From Gammaproteobacteria bacterium (GTDB lineage: Bacteria; Pseudomonadota; Gammaproteobacteria; Steroidobacterales; Woeseiaceae): a stretch of 41,158 nt of DNA. The stretch lies in assembly GCA_018677555.1 (NCBI GenBank), contig JAHHOT010000149.1, forward strand, positions 1-41,158. The letters run 5' to 3'. Below, piece after piece: positions 19,897 through 29,519 of this stretch (position 1 is the stretch's first letter; every line of letters starts with the position of its first letter). The position numbers and the translations under genes were made by a program. Below the pieces are notes generated by a model, which ran no database searches, was not told the origin of the DNA, and worked only from the letters and a program-made list of their open reading frames with translations.

Positions 19897-22800
19897 ATGG
19901 CCGCAACCGCAGAACACGCGCTGAGCAATCTCGATACCTACGAGCTCGACGATCGTTATCGGCGCGAGAGCGGCCGTGTGTTTCTCACCGGCACGCAGGC
20001 GCTCGTGCGCCTCCCGCTGATGCAGCGCGCCGTCGACCGGCAGGCCGGGCTCAACACCGCCGGATTCATCAGCGGCTACCGGGGATCGCCGCTGGGTGCA
20101 TACGACCTCGAACTCTGGCGCGCAAAAGCATTTCTGAAAGAAGCCAGGGTTGAATTTCTCCCGGCCGTGAACGAGGACCTTGCGGCGACCGCGATGCTGG
20201 GTTCGCAGCAGGTCGAGGGCGATCCGCAGGGTAACGTGGACGGCGTTTTCGGCATCTGGTACGGCAAGGGACCCGGGGTCGATCGCGCCGGCGATGCGCT
20301 GAAGCACGGCAACGCTTACGGCAGCTCGCCGCACGGCGGAGTCCTGGTCGTCGCCGGTGACGACCACGGCTGCGTTTCGTCGTCCATGCCACACCAGTCC
20401 GACGTCGCGTTCCTTACCTGGATGATGCCGCACCTGAACCCGGCCAGCGTCGCGGAGTACCTGCAGTTCGGGCTGTACGGCATTGCGCTGTCGCGCTTCT
20501 CCGGAATGTGGGTCGGCTTCAAGGCGATCTCCGAAACCGTGGAGTCGGCCATGTCCGTGGAATTGCCACCGCCCCCGGATTTTGCGGTACCGACCGATTT
20601 CGTGCCTCCCGCCGACGGGCTGCACATCCGCTGGCCCGACTACCCTGGGCCACAAATCGAGGAACGCATGGAAGCGAAAAAGGCGGCGACGATGGCTTTT
20701 GCGGAAGCCAATCCGATCGATCGTCGCATCTTCGACACGCCCGATGCGCGCTACGGCATAGTTACTACGGGCAAGGCTCACCTCGACCTGATGGAAGCGC
20801 TCCGACTCCTGGGCATCGATCGACGGGAAGCGCGGCGCATCGGTATCGACATCTACAAAGTGGGCATGGTGTGGCCGCTCGCACACGATTCGGCGCTCGA
20901 CTTCGTCCGCGACAAGCACGAGGTACTCGTGATCGAAGAGAAACGCGGCCTGATCGAGAGCCAGTTCAAGGAGTACTTTTACGATTACCCGGGGCGCAAG
21001 CCGAAGCGCATGGTCGGCAAGGAAGACCAGCACTTCAAGCCGCTCGTACCCTGGACCGGCGAACTGTCACCGCTCCAGCTTGCCGGCATTCTCGCCAATC
21101 GCCTGGATGCAGAATTCCCGGGCCTTGGACTATCGGAGCGCGCCGCCAGGCTGCGCAGCGAAGACGCGCCCGTCATCGAGATCGCGGGCGCTGCACGCAC
21201 ACCGTACTTCTGCTCGGGTTGCCCGCATAATACGTCGACACGCGTACCCGAAGGATCGGAGGCGCTGGCGGGTATCGGCTGCCACTTCATGGCGAACTGG
21301 ATGGACCGCGACACGGGTGGCCTTATCCAGATGGGTGGCGAAGGCGTCAACTGGATCACACGGGCGCGCTTCAACGGCAACCGCCACGTGTTTCAGAACC
21401 TTGGCGACGGAACGTTCTACCATTCGGGCTCACTGGCTATCCGCCAGGCCATCGCCGCCGGGACCAACATCACCTACAAAATCCTGTTTAACGACGCCGT
21501 CGCAATGACCGGAGGCCAGCCGGTGGACGGTCCTATTTCCGTTCAGGCAGTTGCACATTCGCTGCGCGCCGAAGGGGTCGAGCGAATTGCGCTGGTGTCG
21601 GACGAGCCGCAACTCTTTGCAGCGGCGGATTTTCCGGACGGCACCACCATTTCACATCGCCGGGAAATGGATGCCATCCAGCGCGAGCTGCGTGAAATTA
21701 CCGGCGTATCGATACTCATCTACGCGCAAACCTGCGCGACGGAGAAGCGGCGGCGGCGCAAGCGGGGCCTGCTCGAAGATCCGCAGAAATTCGCCGTCAT
21801 CAACGACCTTGTCTGCGAGGGTTGCGGCGATTGTTCCGTGGAGTCCAATTGCCTGTCGGTCGTGCCGAAGGAAACTCACTTCGGTCGCAAACGCCAGATC
21901 GACCAGGACAATTGCAACAAGGACTTCTCGTGTTTGAACGGCTTTTGCCCGAGTTTCGTCACCGTCGAGGGCGGAACCCGCAAACGCGCGGCAGCAGCAC
22001 TGAGCTTTCCGGCTGACAGGTTGCAGGCCGTGGCGATACCGCAACTTGCGACGCTGCGCGAGGGCTACGATTTACTCGTGACGGGCGTCGGTGGCACTGG
22101 CGTCATCACGGTGGGCCAGCTTATTACGATGGCCGCGCACCTGGAAGGCAAAGGTGCGAGTGTTCTCGACTTCATGGGGTTCGCGCAAAAATTCGGACCC
22201 GTGTTGAGTTATATACGGATCGCCGACAGTCCCGACGCCATCAACCAGGTTCGCATCGAAGACCAGCAGGCTGACGCGTTGATTGGCTGCGACCTGGTCG
22301 TCAGCTCGTCGGAAAAAGCGTCTCGCACTTTTCGCAGGGGGCACACGAAGGCGGTAGTGAACACCACCGAGATGTCCACGGCGGATTTCGTAAGGCACCG
22401 TGACGCCAACCTGCATGCCGGCCAGCGCCTGGCCGCCATCGAGACGGTTGTCGGGGCGGACAACCTGTCGCGCGTCGCTGCCAACCAGCTTGCCGGCAAA
22501 CTGCTCGGCAAGACGATCTATGCCAACGTATTGATGCTCGGCTACGCCTGGCAAAAAGGTCTCGTGCCGGTATCACAGGAGGCGCTGCTGCGGGCCGTCG
22601 AACTCAACGGCGTCGACATCGAGCGCAACAAGCAGGCGTTCGGCTGGGGGCGGCTTGCCGCGGACGACCTGTCGTTCGTACTCGATCGACTGCAGCAGCC
22701 GGACCTGCTGCGCCCGGTAAAAGAGACGCTGGATGCCGCCATCCGCCGGCGCGTCGATTTTCTCAGGGAGTACCAGGACCAGGCACTCGCGGACCGATTC

Positions 22801-23379
22801 AGCGAGCTCGTTGCGCGCGTGCGCGGCGCCGAGCAGGCATTGGGCACGTCGGCGTCGCTGCCACTGACCGACGCGGTGGTCAAAGCATATTTCAAGACGC
22901 TCGCGTACAAGGACGAATACGAAGTCGCACGCCTGCATACCGGGTCCGGATTCATCGATCAGTTGCGCGAAGAGTACGGCCAGGATGCGAAAATCCGCTT
23001 CCACCTCGCGCCGCCGCTAATGCCGTCAGGGCGCGACGCCCGTGGGAGGCCGTTCAAGCGCGAGTTCGGGGCGTGGATGATTCCGTTGTTTCGCCTGCTG
23101 GCGCGCGGCAAGCGGCTGCGCGGCACGGCGTTCGATGTGTTCGGCAAAACCGCGGAAAGACGCATGGAGCGTGCTCTGATCGGCGAATTCGAGGCTACCG
23201 TCGCGACACTGCTGTCCGACCTGAGCGCTGCGAACCATTCGCAGGCCGCAGAGATCGTAAAACTCTATCTCGATATTCGCGGCTACGGCCCGGTGAAGGA
23301 ACAGTCGGCCCAGGAAGTGCGCAACAGGATCCAGACACAGCTTGGCCAGTTCTCCGCTATCACCGGCAAAGCCGCGTAA
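19897..23379 (+). CDS. Indolepyruvate ferredoxin oxidoreductase, fused alpha-beta (IorAB type)
   Basis: Oxidatively decarboxylates aryl pyruvates from aromatic amino acids to acyl-CoA, passing electrons to ferredoxin; cytoplasmic. The 1160-residue chain contains: pyrimidine-binding and related domains at the N-terminus (GYRGSPLGAYD); a Cys motif CSGCPHN at 439-445; the thiamine diphosphate domain with GDG at 503-505 and a downstream Asn (KILFNDAVAMTGGQP); a ferredoxin-like Fe-S segment with Cys640, Cys643, Cys646 and Cys652 plus more Cys to about 690; and the gamma domain from about 715 (LLVTGVGGTGVITVGQ, VLDFMGFAQKFGPV). The ATG at 19897, with AAGGA upstream, gives the normal family length; an open frame from 19717 overlaps the Lrp-type gene and is not used. 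It could also accept branched-chain keto acids. Confidence 0.92.
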   Translation: MAATAEHALSNLDTYELDDRYRRESGRVFLTGTQALVRLPLMQRAVDRQAGLNTAGFISGYRGSPLGAYDLELWRAKAFLKEARVEFLPAVNEDLAATAMLGSQQVEGDPQGNVDGVFGIWYGKGPGVDRAGDALKHGNAYGSSPHGGVLVVAGDDHGCVSSSMPHQSDVAFLTWMMPHLNPASVAEYLQFGLYGIALSRFSGMWVGFKAISETVESAMSVELPPPPDFAVPTDFVPPADGLHIRWPDYPGPQIEERMEAKKAATMAFAEANPIDRRIFDTPDARYGIVTTGKAHLDLMEALRLLGIDRREARRIGIDIYKVGMVWPLAHDSALDFVRDKHEVLVIEEKRGLIESQFKEYFYDYPGRKPKRMVGKEDQHFKPLVPWTGELSPLQLAGILANRLDAEFPGLGLSERAARLRSEDAPVIEIAGAARTPYFCSGCPHNTSTRVPEGSEALAGIGCHFMANWMDRDTGGLIQMGGEGVNWITRARFNGNRHVFQNLGDGTFYHSGSLAIRQAIAAGTNITYKILFNDAVAMTGGQPVDGPISVQAVAHSLRAEGVERIALVSDEPQLFAAADFPDGTTISHRREMDAIQRELREITGVSILIYAQTCATEKRRRRKRGLLEDPQKFAVINDLVCEGCGDCSVESNCLSVVPKETHFGRKRQIDQDNCNKDFSCLNGFCPSFVTVEGGTRKRAAAALSFPADRLQAVAIPQLATLREGYDLLVTGVGGTGVITVGQLITMAAHLEGKGASVLDFMGFAQKFGPVLSYIRIADSPDAINQVRIEDQQADALIGCDLVVSSSEKASRTFRRGHTKAVVNTTEMSTADFVRHRDANLHAGQRLAAIETVVGADNLSRVAANQLAGKLLGKTIYANVLMLGYAWQKGLVPVSQEALLRAVELNGVDIERNKQAFGWGRLAADDLSFVLDRLQQPDLLRPVKETLDAAIRRRVDFLREYQDQALADRFSELVARVRGAEQALGTSASLPLTDAVVKAYFKTLAYKDEYEVARLHTGSGFIDQLREEYGQDAKIRFHLAPPLMPSGRDARGRPFKREFGAWMIPLFRLLARGKRLRGTAFDVFGKTAERRMERALIGEFEATVATLLSDLSAANHSQAAEIVKLYLDIRGYGPVKEQSAQEVRNRIQTQLGQFSAITGKAA

Positions 23380-23441
23380 ACGCTGCCCGGCGCAGCGGCA
23401 ATTCCACTGCGGTGCACGCCAAAGCGTGCGATGATTACCCG

Positions 23442-24488
23442 GTGCGCGACCGCGAACGAACATCCAGGATAGAGATCGCCTTCAGCGAGCGGCCGGATGA
23501 CGGCGAAACGCAGGCAGTAGCCGACGGCGTTTACTGGTTGCGCATGCCACTACCGTTCATGCTCAGCCATATCAACCTGTGGCTGCTCGAAGAGCCACGC
23601 TGCTGGACGCTGGTCGATACCGGCGTGCACTACCCGGTCGCGGAAGAAGTCTGGGAAAAGACCTTCAGCGGCGTCATGAATAACAAACCGGCTGGCCGCG
23701 TCATTGTGACGCACCTGCATCCCGACCATGTCGGTTGTGCCGGCTGGCTCACACGTCGCTTCGACGTCGAATTGTGGATGAGCCGTGCCGAATACCTGCT
23801 GGCGCGCGTGCTGGTCGCCGATACCGGAAAACCGGCTCCGGAGGCCGGTGTCCGTTTCTACAGGGCCGCCGGTTTCTCTCAGGAATCCATTGATAATTAC
23901 AAGAAGCTGTTCGGCATGTTCGGCAAAGGTGTATCGGAAATCCCCGAGTCCTACCGGCGCCTTTACGACGGTGATTGCTTCGACGTCGGCGGATCGACCT
24001 GGGAAGTCATCGAGGGGCGCGGCCACTCGCCGGAACACGCCTGCCTGCTGAATGCGGAAAAGAACCTGTTGATCTCGGGCGACCAGTTGCTACCGACGAT
24101 TTCATCGAATGTCAGTGTGCATCCGACCGAGCCGGCGGCGAACCCGTTGCGTGACTGGATCGAGTCTTTGCAACGTTTGCAGGAGCGTGTGCCCGGCGAC
24201 GTTCTCGTGCTGCCGGCGCACGGCCGGCCGTTTTTCGGCGCGCACCAGCGAGCCGCCGCGCTGATCGACGAACACAACGAGGGGCTGGATGCACTGCTCG
24301 AGCTGTGCCGGGAACCGAAACGCGCCGTGGACGTATTTGGCGCATTGTTCCGCTCCGAGGTGACCGAACGCATCCTTATCATGGCGACAGGCGAGGCGAT
24401 CGCGCATCTCAACTACTTGCTGGCGGAAAACTGCCTGTCGGTGACCACCGACGACGATGGCGTCAACTGGTATCAGCGCAGCGCCTGA
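23442..24488 (+). CDS. Metallo-beta-lactamase-fold hydrolase
   Basis: A 348-residue soluble hydrolase of the glyoxalase II-like superfamily. All metal ligands are present: His91, His93, Asp95, His96 in THLHPDHVG, His195 in GRGHSPEH, Asp214 in ISGDQLL and His260 in LPAHGRP. The N-terminal VYWLRMPLPFMLSHINLWLL is typical of a thioesterase-like branch, and a helical C-terminal region follows the core. The GTG at 23442 is the most plausible start (about 30 residues before the conserved WLRMPLPF), but has no clear ribosome binding site; GTG at 23412 is an alternative. It lies 62 bases after the oxidoreductase, separated by a hairpin without T run (23381-23397), and nine bases before the next gene. 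An acyl-CoA or thioester substrate would suit its neighbour; that is inference. Confidence 0.87.
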   Translation: MRDRERTSRIEIAFSERPDDGETQAVADGVYWLRMPLPFMLSHINLWLLEEPRCWTLVDTGVHYPVAEEVWEKTFSGVMNNKPAGRVIVTHLHPDHVGCAGWLTRRFDVELWMSRAEYLLARVLVADTGKPAPEAGVRFYRAAGFSQESIDNYKKLFGMFGKGVSEIPESYRRLYDGDCFDVGGSTWEVIEGRGHSPEHACLLNAEKNLLISGDQLLPTISSNVSVHPTEPAANPLRDWIESLQRLQERVPGDVLVLPAHGRPFFGAHQRAAALIDEHNEGLDALLELCREPKRAVDVFGALFRSEVTERILIMATGEAIAHLNYLLAENCLSVTTDDDGVNWYQRSA

Positions 24489-24497
24489 GCCGCCCGG

Positions 24498-26219
24498 ATG
24501 ACGCGAGAATCACGGATCGTACGCTTGCTGCCCGCACTGCTGCTGGCCATCGCGGTTGCCGGCTGCACACAGAACGACCCTCCGGCGGCGAGCGAGCGCG
24601 GTCAGCTGCGTGTTGCGGCCGTCGCCATGCCCGATCGTCACGGTGCCGCGGTAAGCGAGGCCGTAATTCGGTCCGGGGGCAACGCCGTCGATGCTGCAAT
24701 TGCCGCGGGATTTGCGCTCGCGGTTACTTTCCCCGAGGCCGGAAACATCGGCGGGGGTGGATTCATGCTGATCCGCATGGACGGCGAGTCCTCCTTCCTC
24801 GACTATCGCGAAACCGCGCCGCTCGCCGCGCATCGCGATATGTTTCTCGACGCGGACGGCGAGGTGATCGAAAACGCCAGCCTCATCGGCCACCGCGCGG
24901 CCGGTGTTCCCGGCACGGTCGCGGGATTCTGGGCAGCGCACCAGCGATTCGGCACGAAGCCGTGGCGGGAACTTGTCGCGCCGGCCGTTGCACTTGCGGA
25001 ACACGGCTTCATCGCACCGCAGAGCCTGGTCGACCACGTCCAGTCCTTGCGCGACTGGTTCGGCGACAGCACCAACTTTTTCGAGTATTTCGGATCGATG
25101 CGGGCCGGCGATGTCTTTCGCCAGCCGCAACTCGCGCAGACCTTGCGCCGCATCGCGGAAACCGGGCCGCAGGACTTTTACCACGGCGAAACGGCGCGTT
25201 TGCTGGTGCGCCAGATGCAAAGCGGCGAAGGACTGATCGGGGACGAGGACCTGCAGCGTTACGCAGCCGTGTGGCGCGAACCGCTCAGCGCTTTGTGGCG
25301 TGGTTACGAAATCGTGTCCGCGCCGCCGCCGAGCTCCGGTGGCTTCGCTGTCATTCAGCTGCTGAAAACGAAAGACTATCTCCATCATTTCTTCGATGGC
25401 GTGCCGCACAACTCGGCACAGTATGTGCACCTCGTGGCGGAGATGGAGAAACGCGTGTTCGCCGACCGCGCCGAATACCTGGGCGACCCGGATTACGTCG
25501 ACGTCCCGATACGGCAATTGCTGGCCGAGGAGTACATCCAGCGCCGGGCGCGCGAGGTTGACCCACAGCGAATTTCGAGCGTGGACGGCGTTGCCCCCGG
25601 GCTGGAATCGCACGATACGACTCACTATTCCATCCTCGACGGCATGGGTAACGCGGTGTCGAATACCTATACGATCAACTGGGATTTCGGCAGTGGCGTT
25701 GTCGTGCAGGGCGCCGGCTTTCTGCTGAACAACGAGATGGATGACTTCAGCGTGAAACCCGGTGTGCCTAACGTGTACGGCGTCGTGGGAAATACGGCCA
25801 ACGAGATTCAGCCGGGCAAAAGGATGCTTTCGTCGATGTCACCGACGATTCTGCTCGAGGACGAGCAGGTCAAAATGGTCATCGGCACACCGGGCGGGTC
25901 GACGATTTTCACCTCGGTTTTCCAGGCCATCGTCAATATCGAGGATTTCGGCATGTCACCCGCTGACGCGGTCGACGCGGGCCGCTTCCATCACCAGTTG
26001 TTGCCCGCAGATCTCGTGACCTACAGCCCCAGCCGGCCGCTCCCGGGCAGCGTGATGTCCGCGCTCGGAGAGCGCGGTTACCGGCTGGAGCCCCATTCCT
26101 GGGAGTTCGGCAATGTGCAGATCGTTCTGCGTGACGGTGATCGCGTACTGGCGGCATCGGACCCGCGCGGTCGCGGCGATTCCAGGGTGTTCGAGTACAG
26201 CCCCGGAATCAGGGATTGA
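24498..26219 (+). CDS. ggt: Gamma-glutamyltransferase, lipoprotein form
   Basis: Hydrolyses or transfers the gamma-glutamyl group of glutathione and related peptides, an N-terminal nucleophile hydrolase that cleaves itself into two subunits. The 573-residue precursor has the self-cleavage site before Thr374 in HDTTHYSILDGMGNAVSNTY, and the substrate and oxyanion segments NNEMDDFSVKPGVPNVYG, MLSSMSPTILLED and GTPGGSTIFTSVFQAI. The large subunit opens with GGNAVDAAIAAGFALAVTFP and GNIGGGGFMLIR. The N-terminus is a lipoprotein signal with lipobox AVAGC (Cys23), so the enzyme is tethered in the envelope rather than free in the periplasm. It starts nine bases after the hydrolase stop, and its 3' end overlaps the convergent permease by 11 bases. 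Confidence 0.95.
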   Translation: MTRESRIVRLLPALLLAIAVAGCTQNDPPAASERGQLRVAAVAMPDRHGAAVSEAVIRSGGNAVDAAIAAGFALAVTFPEAGNIGGGGFMLIRMDGESSFLDYRETAPLAAHRDMFLDADGEVIENASLIGHRAAGVPGTVAGFWAAHQRFGTKPWRELVAPAVALAEHGFIAPQSLVDHVQSLRDWFGDSTNFFEYFGSMRAGDVFRQPQLAQTLRRIAETGPQDFYHGETARLLVRQMQSGEGLIGDEDLQRYAAVWREPLSALWRGYEIVSAPPPSSGGFAVIQLLKTKDYLHHFFDGVPHNSAQYVHLVAEMEKRVFADRAEYLGDPDYVDVPIRQLLAEEYIQRRAREVDPQRISSVDGVAPGLESHDTTHYSILDGMGNAVSNTYTINWDFGSGVVVQGAGFLLNNEMDDFSVKPGVPNVYGVVGNTANEIQPGKRMLSSMSPTILLEDEQVKMVIGTPGGSTIFTSVFQAIVNIEDFGMSPADAVDAGRFHHQLLPADLVTYSPSRPLPGSVMSALGERGYRLEPHSWEFGNVQIVLRDGDRVLAASDPRGRGDSRVFEYSPGIRD

Positions 26220-27636
26220 AGCCCACCGCATCTCCGACGTAAATCGTCAGCACCAGGAAAACCGCTGCCAGCGCGAACAGCTTGAGCAATAGCGGACCGA
26301 TAAAGCGCACCCAGGCACCGTACGGGATCTTGCCGAGCGCGAGCGCACCCATCACCAGCGCACTGGTCGGTACGATCATGTTGGTGAACCCGTCGCCGAA
26401 CTGGAACGCGAGCACGGCCGTCTGTTGCGGCACATCCGTCAAGGTGGCCAATGGAGACATGATCGGCATCGTCACGAATGCCTGGCCGCTACCCGACGGT
26501 ATGAAGAAATTCGTAACGGTTTGCACGACGAGCATGCCCAGCGCAGACGCCTCCGGCCCCAGGCCGGTCAGAATGCCCGCGATCGCGTTGATGACCGTGT
26601 CGATGACCTGCCCATCGGCCAACACCTGCTCGATCGACCGCGCGAAGCCGACCAGCAGCGCGGCAGCGGTCATGTCTGCGGCGCCCTCGATAAAGGTACG
26701 GCTCGTTTCGCCGGCCGGCATACGCGCAATGGCTGCCGCCAGCAATCCGACGAACAGGAATATTGCGAGAAGTTCCGGGATGTACCAGTGCCACAGCTTG
26801 ACGCCGACAACGAACACAATAATGGCGAGCAGGAACACGAGCAGGATCATCACCCTACCCACGGTCAGCTTCACGTCGCGGGGCAACTCGAAGCCATGGC
26901 TGTAATCGACGTGCGCCACGAAACTGGTTTCGGGATTCTTCTGTACCCGAATTGCGTAGCGATACAGGTGATGAAACGCTACCAGCAGGAACACCGCCAT
27001 CATCACAAGCCGGAATTCCCAGCCGGAGGTAATCGGCAGGCTGGCGATGTTTTGTGCAATGAGCACGCCGAACGGATTGGTTCCGGCGCAAGCCCAGCCG
27101 ATACCGTAGGGCACCCACACCATGCCCATGGCAACGATCGCATCCATGCGCATGGCGAGGCTCATCGTGACGATGATGGGTATCAGGGGCACGTATTCCT
27201 CGCCCATGCCGATCGTGAACGAACCGAGGCTGAACATCAGCAGGCAACCGCCGATGAGAATCCACGGGGCACCGCCGAGTCGGGACACCGCCTTGTGCAG
27301 CGCCGCATCAATGGCCCCGGTTTTGCGCAGAATGGCGATTACGCCGCCAACGATGAATATCAGGAATATGATTTCCTGCGCGGCGCCGAAGCCCTTGGGA
27401 ATCGCGAGCAGGAAGTCCCAGGGCCGTATGCTGACCTGCTCGTCTGCGCCCGCCGCCGCATAGGTGCCCGGCACAACCATGGATCGATCGGGGTTTTCCG
27501 GGTACGGTACGCGCTCGAACGCGCCCTGCGGAATGAGATACAGCAAAAGCTGCGCAATGACGATAACCGAGAAAATGAGTACCAGCGAGTCGAGGGACCA
27601 GCTTTTTGCGGGTTCGCTACCGCGATTGTTATTCAT
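26209..27636 (-). CDS. YfcC-family membrane transporter
   Basis: A 475-residue inner-membrane protein with about twelve membrane segments, related to the C4-dicarboxylate DcuC/arginine-ornithine YfcC group. Typical segments are VLIFSVIVIAQLLLYLIPQG, GGVIAILRKTGAIDA, SFTIGMGEEYVPLIPIIV, GIGWACAGTNPFGVLIAQNI and the C-terminal FFIPSGSGQAFVTMPIMSPL with VLAFQFGDGFTNMIVPTSA. These two Gly/Ser/Asn-rich loops are the presumed substrate site. A basic or small amino acid or a carboxylate is the likely cargo; the exact one cannot be read. It is convergent with ggt (11-base overlap), so ggt products such as glutamate or cysteinylglycine are only a contextual suggestion. Confidence 0.88.
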   Translation of the reverse strand: MNNNRGSEPAKSWSLDSLVLIFSVIVIAQLLLYLIPQGAFERVPYPENPDRSMVVPGTYAAAGADEQVSIRPWDFLLAIPKGFGAAQEIIFLIFIVGGVIAILRKTGAIDAALHKAVSRLGGAPWILIGGCLLMFSLGSFTIGMGEEYVPLIPIIVTMSLAMRMDAIVAMGMVWVPYGIGWACAGTNPFGVLIAQNIASLPITSGWEFRLVMMAVFLLVAFHHLYRYAIRVQKNPETSFVAHVDYSHGFELPRDVKLTVGRVMILLVFLLAIIVFVVGVKLWHWYIPELLAIFLFVGLLAAAIARMPAGETSRTFIEGAADMTAAALLVGFARSIEQVLADGQVIDTVINAIAGILTGLGPEASALGMLVVQTVTNFFIPSGSGQAFVTMPIMSPLATLTDVPQQTAVLAFQFGDGFTNMIVPTSALVMGALALGKIPYGAWVRFIGPLLLKLFALAAVFLVLTIYVGDAVGFNP

Positions 27637-27842
27637 GTACTGGCATCACAGCGCTGTCGCATACCGTTACCCTACCCGAAACGCCGCCCGGCGTCGCGCT
27701 GCGCGCCGGCAACGGTCGCGGCTACGGAACGATGTGGCAATACCGGTGGTCGGAGCATTGAACGGAATTTCGGATTTTGATAAAACGTGCAGCCGCATTA
27801 CGCCGGAACAGCTGGCTTCCGGCGACAAGTCACACAAAACAT

Positions 27843-28787
27843 ATGCTGAAAATTGAAGGCCTGACAAAGAGATACGGCCAGCACACGGTCGTCGACGATT
27901 TGAGTTTTTCCTGTGAAGCAGGCGAGGTGCTGGGCTTCCTCGGACCGAACGGTGCAGGTAAATCGACCACCATGAAAATGCTGACCGGATTCGTCACACC
28001 AGACGGCGGTAGCGCTGCTATTTGCGGGCACGATATTGCCAGCGAAGCGCTCGCTGCACGTCGCCGCATTGGTTATCTCCCGGAGGGCGCACCTTGCTAT
28101 CCGGAAATGACGCCGCAGACGTTTCTGGAATTCATTGCCGACATTCGTGGCCTCGAAGGCGACAGGCGGAAGCGCCGCCTCCACGAAGTCGTTGGCCAGC
28201 TGCACCTGGCGAGCGTGCTGAACCAGACGATCGATACCCTCTCCAAGGGATTCAAACGCCGCGTCGGTCTTGCACAGGCCATTCTGCACGACCCGGACGT
28301 GCTCATTCTCGACGAGCCGACGGACGGCCTGGACCCGAACCAGAAGCACGAAGTCCGGGAACTCATCCACTCGATGTCGGCCGACAAACTGATCGTTATC
28401 TCGACGCACATCCTCGAAGAAGTCGAGGCAGTCTGCAGTCGCGCGATCATCATCGCACACGGCAGGATTCTCGCCGACGACACGCCGCAGAGTCTCGCCA
28501 ACCGCTCCCGCTACCACAACGCGGTAACAATCAGACTTGACGAGGGGCAGGACTTTGACGAGGTCCGGTCAGCCGTCGGGCAGCTCGACGCGATTCTTAC
28601 CGTCGAGTCCGACCGGGCGAACGGTGTCATGACCGCCATCCCGAAAAGCGACCGCAAGGAAGGCACAACCTGGGCGGCGGTATCCGATCTCGTCAATCGG
28701 CATAGCTGGCAGGTCAGCAGTGTCCGGCTGGAGTCGGGCCGGCTCGACGAGGTGTTCCGTGAAATAACCGGGGGTGCCGAAGCATGA
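27843..28787 (+). CDS. ABC transporter ATP-binding protein (GldA-like)
   Basis: The ATPase of a gliding-type ABC exporter, 314 residues. Walker A is GPNGAGKST (34-42), the signature is the LSKGF variant (133-137) with RRVGLAQAILHDP, and Walker B LILDEP (154-159) is followed by DGLDPNQ, the exact flavour of the GldA group. The usual Q-loop Gln is Glu in GYLPEGAPCYPEM, also typical of this group. A C-terminal accessory domain runs from about 225. The ATG at 27843 gives a standard N-terminus (MLKIEGLTKRYGQ); its ribosome binding site is weak. The 206 bases upstream, after the YfcC-family start, must hold the promoter. It overlaps the permease by ATGA. Confidence 0.93.
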   Translation: MLKIEGLTKRYGQHTVVDDLSFSCEAGEVLGFLGPNGAGKSTTMKMLTGFVTPDGGSAAICGHDIASEALAARRRIGYLPEGAPCYPEMTPQTFLEFIADIRGLEGDRRKRRLHEVVGQLHLASVLNQTIDTLSKGFKRRVGLAQAILHDPDVLILDEPTDGLDPNQKHEVRELIHSMSADKLIVISTHILEEVEAVCSRAIIIAHGRILADDTPQSLANRSRYHNAVTIRLDEGQDFDEVRSAVGQLDAILTVESDRANGVMTAIPKSDRKEGTTWAAVSDLVNRHSWQVSSVRLESGRLDEVFREITGGAEA

Positions 28788-29518
28788 ATATCACGAAGGC
28801 GCTCGTACGCCGCGAGCTACGCAGCTATTTTGCAACCCCGGTCGCCTACGTTTTCATCGTCATATTCCTGGTGCTGACCGGTACGTTTACGTTCAACCTC
28901 GGCGGGTTCTACGAGCGTGGACAGGCTGACCTGGCACCCTTTTTCAATTTCCATCCGTGGCTTTACCTGTTCCTGGTACCGGCCATCGCAATGCGGCTGT
29001 GGGCGGAAGAGCGCAAGACAGGTACCGTGGAATTATTGCTGACGCTGCCGATAACGCCATGGCAGGCAGTCATCGGTAAATATATCGCCGCCTGGATATT
29101 TACCGGTATCGCACTGCTGTTGACGTTTCCAATCTGGATCACGGTCAACTACCTCGGAGAGCCGGACAATGGCGCGATCCTGGCCGGGTACCTCGGCAGC
29201 TTCCTGATGGCCGGCGGTTTTCTCGCCATCGGCTCGTGTATGTCCGCGATCACCCGTAACCAGGTCATCGCTTTTGTCATTACGGTCGTGGTTTGTTTCG
29301 GCTTCCTGCTCGCCGGATTTCCGCTGGTGCTGGACGTTTTCAGCGGCTGGGCGCCACAGGCACTTGTTGACGGCATCGCCTCACTGAGCTTCCTGACGCA
29401 CTTTGCAAGCATCAGCAAAGGCGTCATCGATTTCCGCGACCTCGTGTACTTCGCACTGCTCATTGCAGCGTTCCTTTACGCCAGCATGATCGTGCTGCAA
29501 TGGAAGCAGGCAGACTGA
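28784..29518 (+). CDS. ABC-2 permease (GldF-like)
   Basis: The membrane subunit of the same exporter, 244 residues, with six membrane segments. The N-terminus ALVRRELRSYFATPVAYVFI and the following FLVLTGTFTF are the standard opening of the GldF/CcmB-like group; the loop RLWAEERKTGTVELLLTLPI contains the family hallmark between membrane segments 2 and 3. It overlaps the ATPase by ATGA and is followed after one base by the GldG-like gene, so it is translated in one unit with both. Confidence 0.93.
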   Translation: MNITKALVRRELRSYFATPVAYVFIVIFLVLTGTFTFNLGGFYERGQADLAPFFNFHPWLYLFLVPAIAMRLWAEERKTGTVELLLTLPITPWQAVIGKYIAAWIFTGIALLLTFPIWITVNYLGEPDNGAILAGYLGSFLMAGGFLAIGSCMSAITRNQVIAFVITVVVCFGFLLAGFPLVLDVFSGWAPQALVDGIASLSFLTHFASISKGVIDFRDLVYFALLIAAFLYASMIVLQWKQAD

Positions 29519-29519
29519 T

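Noticed and set aside
19834-21033. A 399-codon minus-strand open frame
   Set aside because: Antisense shadow of the oxidoreductase N-terminal part.
23381-23397. Terminator between the oxidoreductase and hydrolase genes
   Set aside because: CGCTGC/GCAGCG forms a stem, but no T run follows on either strand.
23073-23441. N-terminal extension of the metallo-beta-lactamase-fold gene
   Set aside because: This part overlaps the 3' end of the oxidoreductase in another frame and is Arg-rich without homology; the family normally begins about 30 residues before WLRMPLPF.
24305-25561. A 418-codon plus-strand open frame across the hydrolase/ggt junction
   Set aside because: Arg-rich shadow frame overlapping two genes with intact active sites.
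26425-27780. A 451-codon plus-strand open frame
   Set aside because: Antisense to the YfcC-family permease; His/Arg-rich low-complexity translation typical of a shadow frame.
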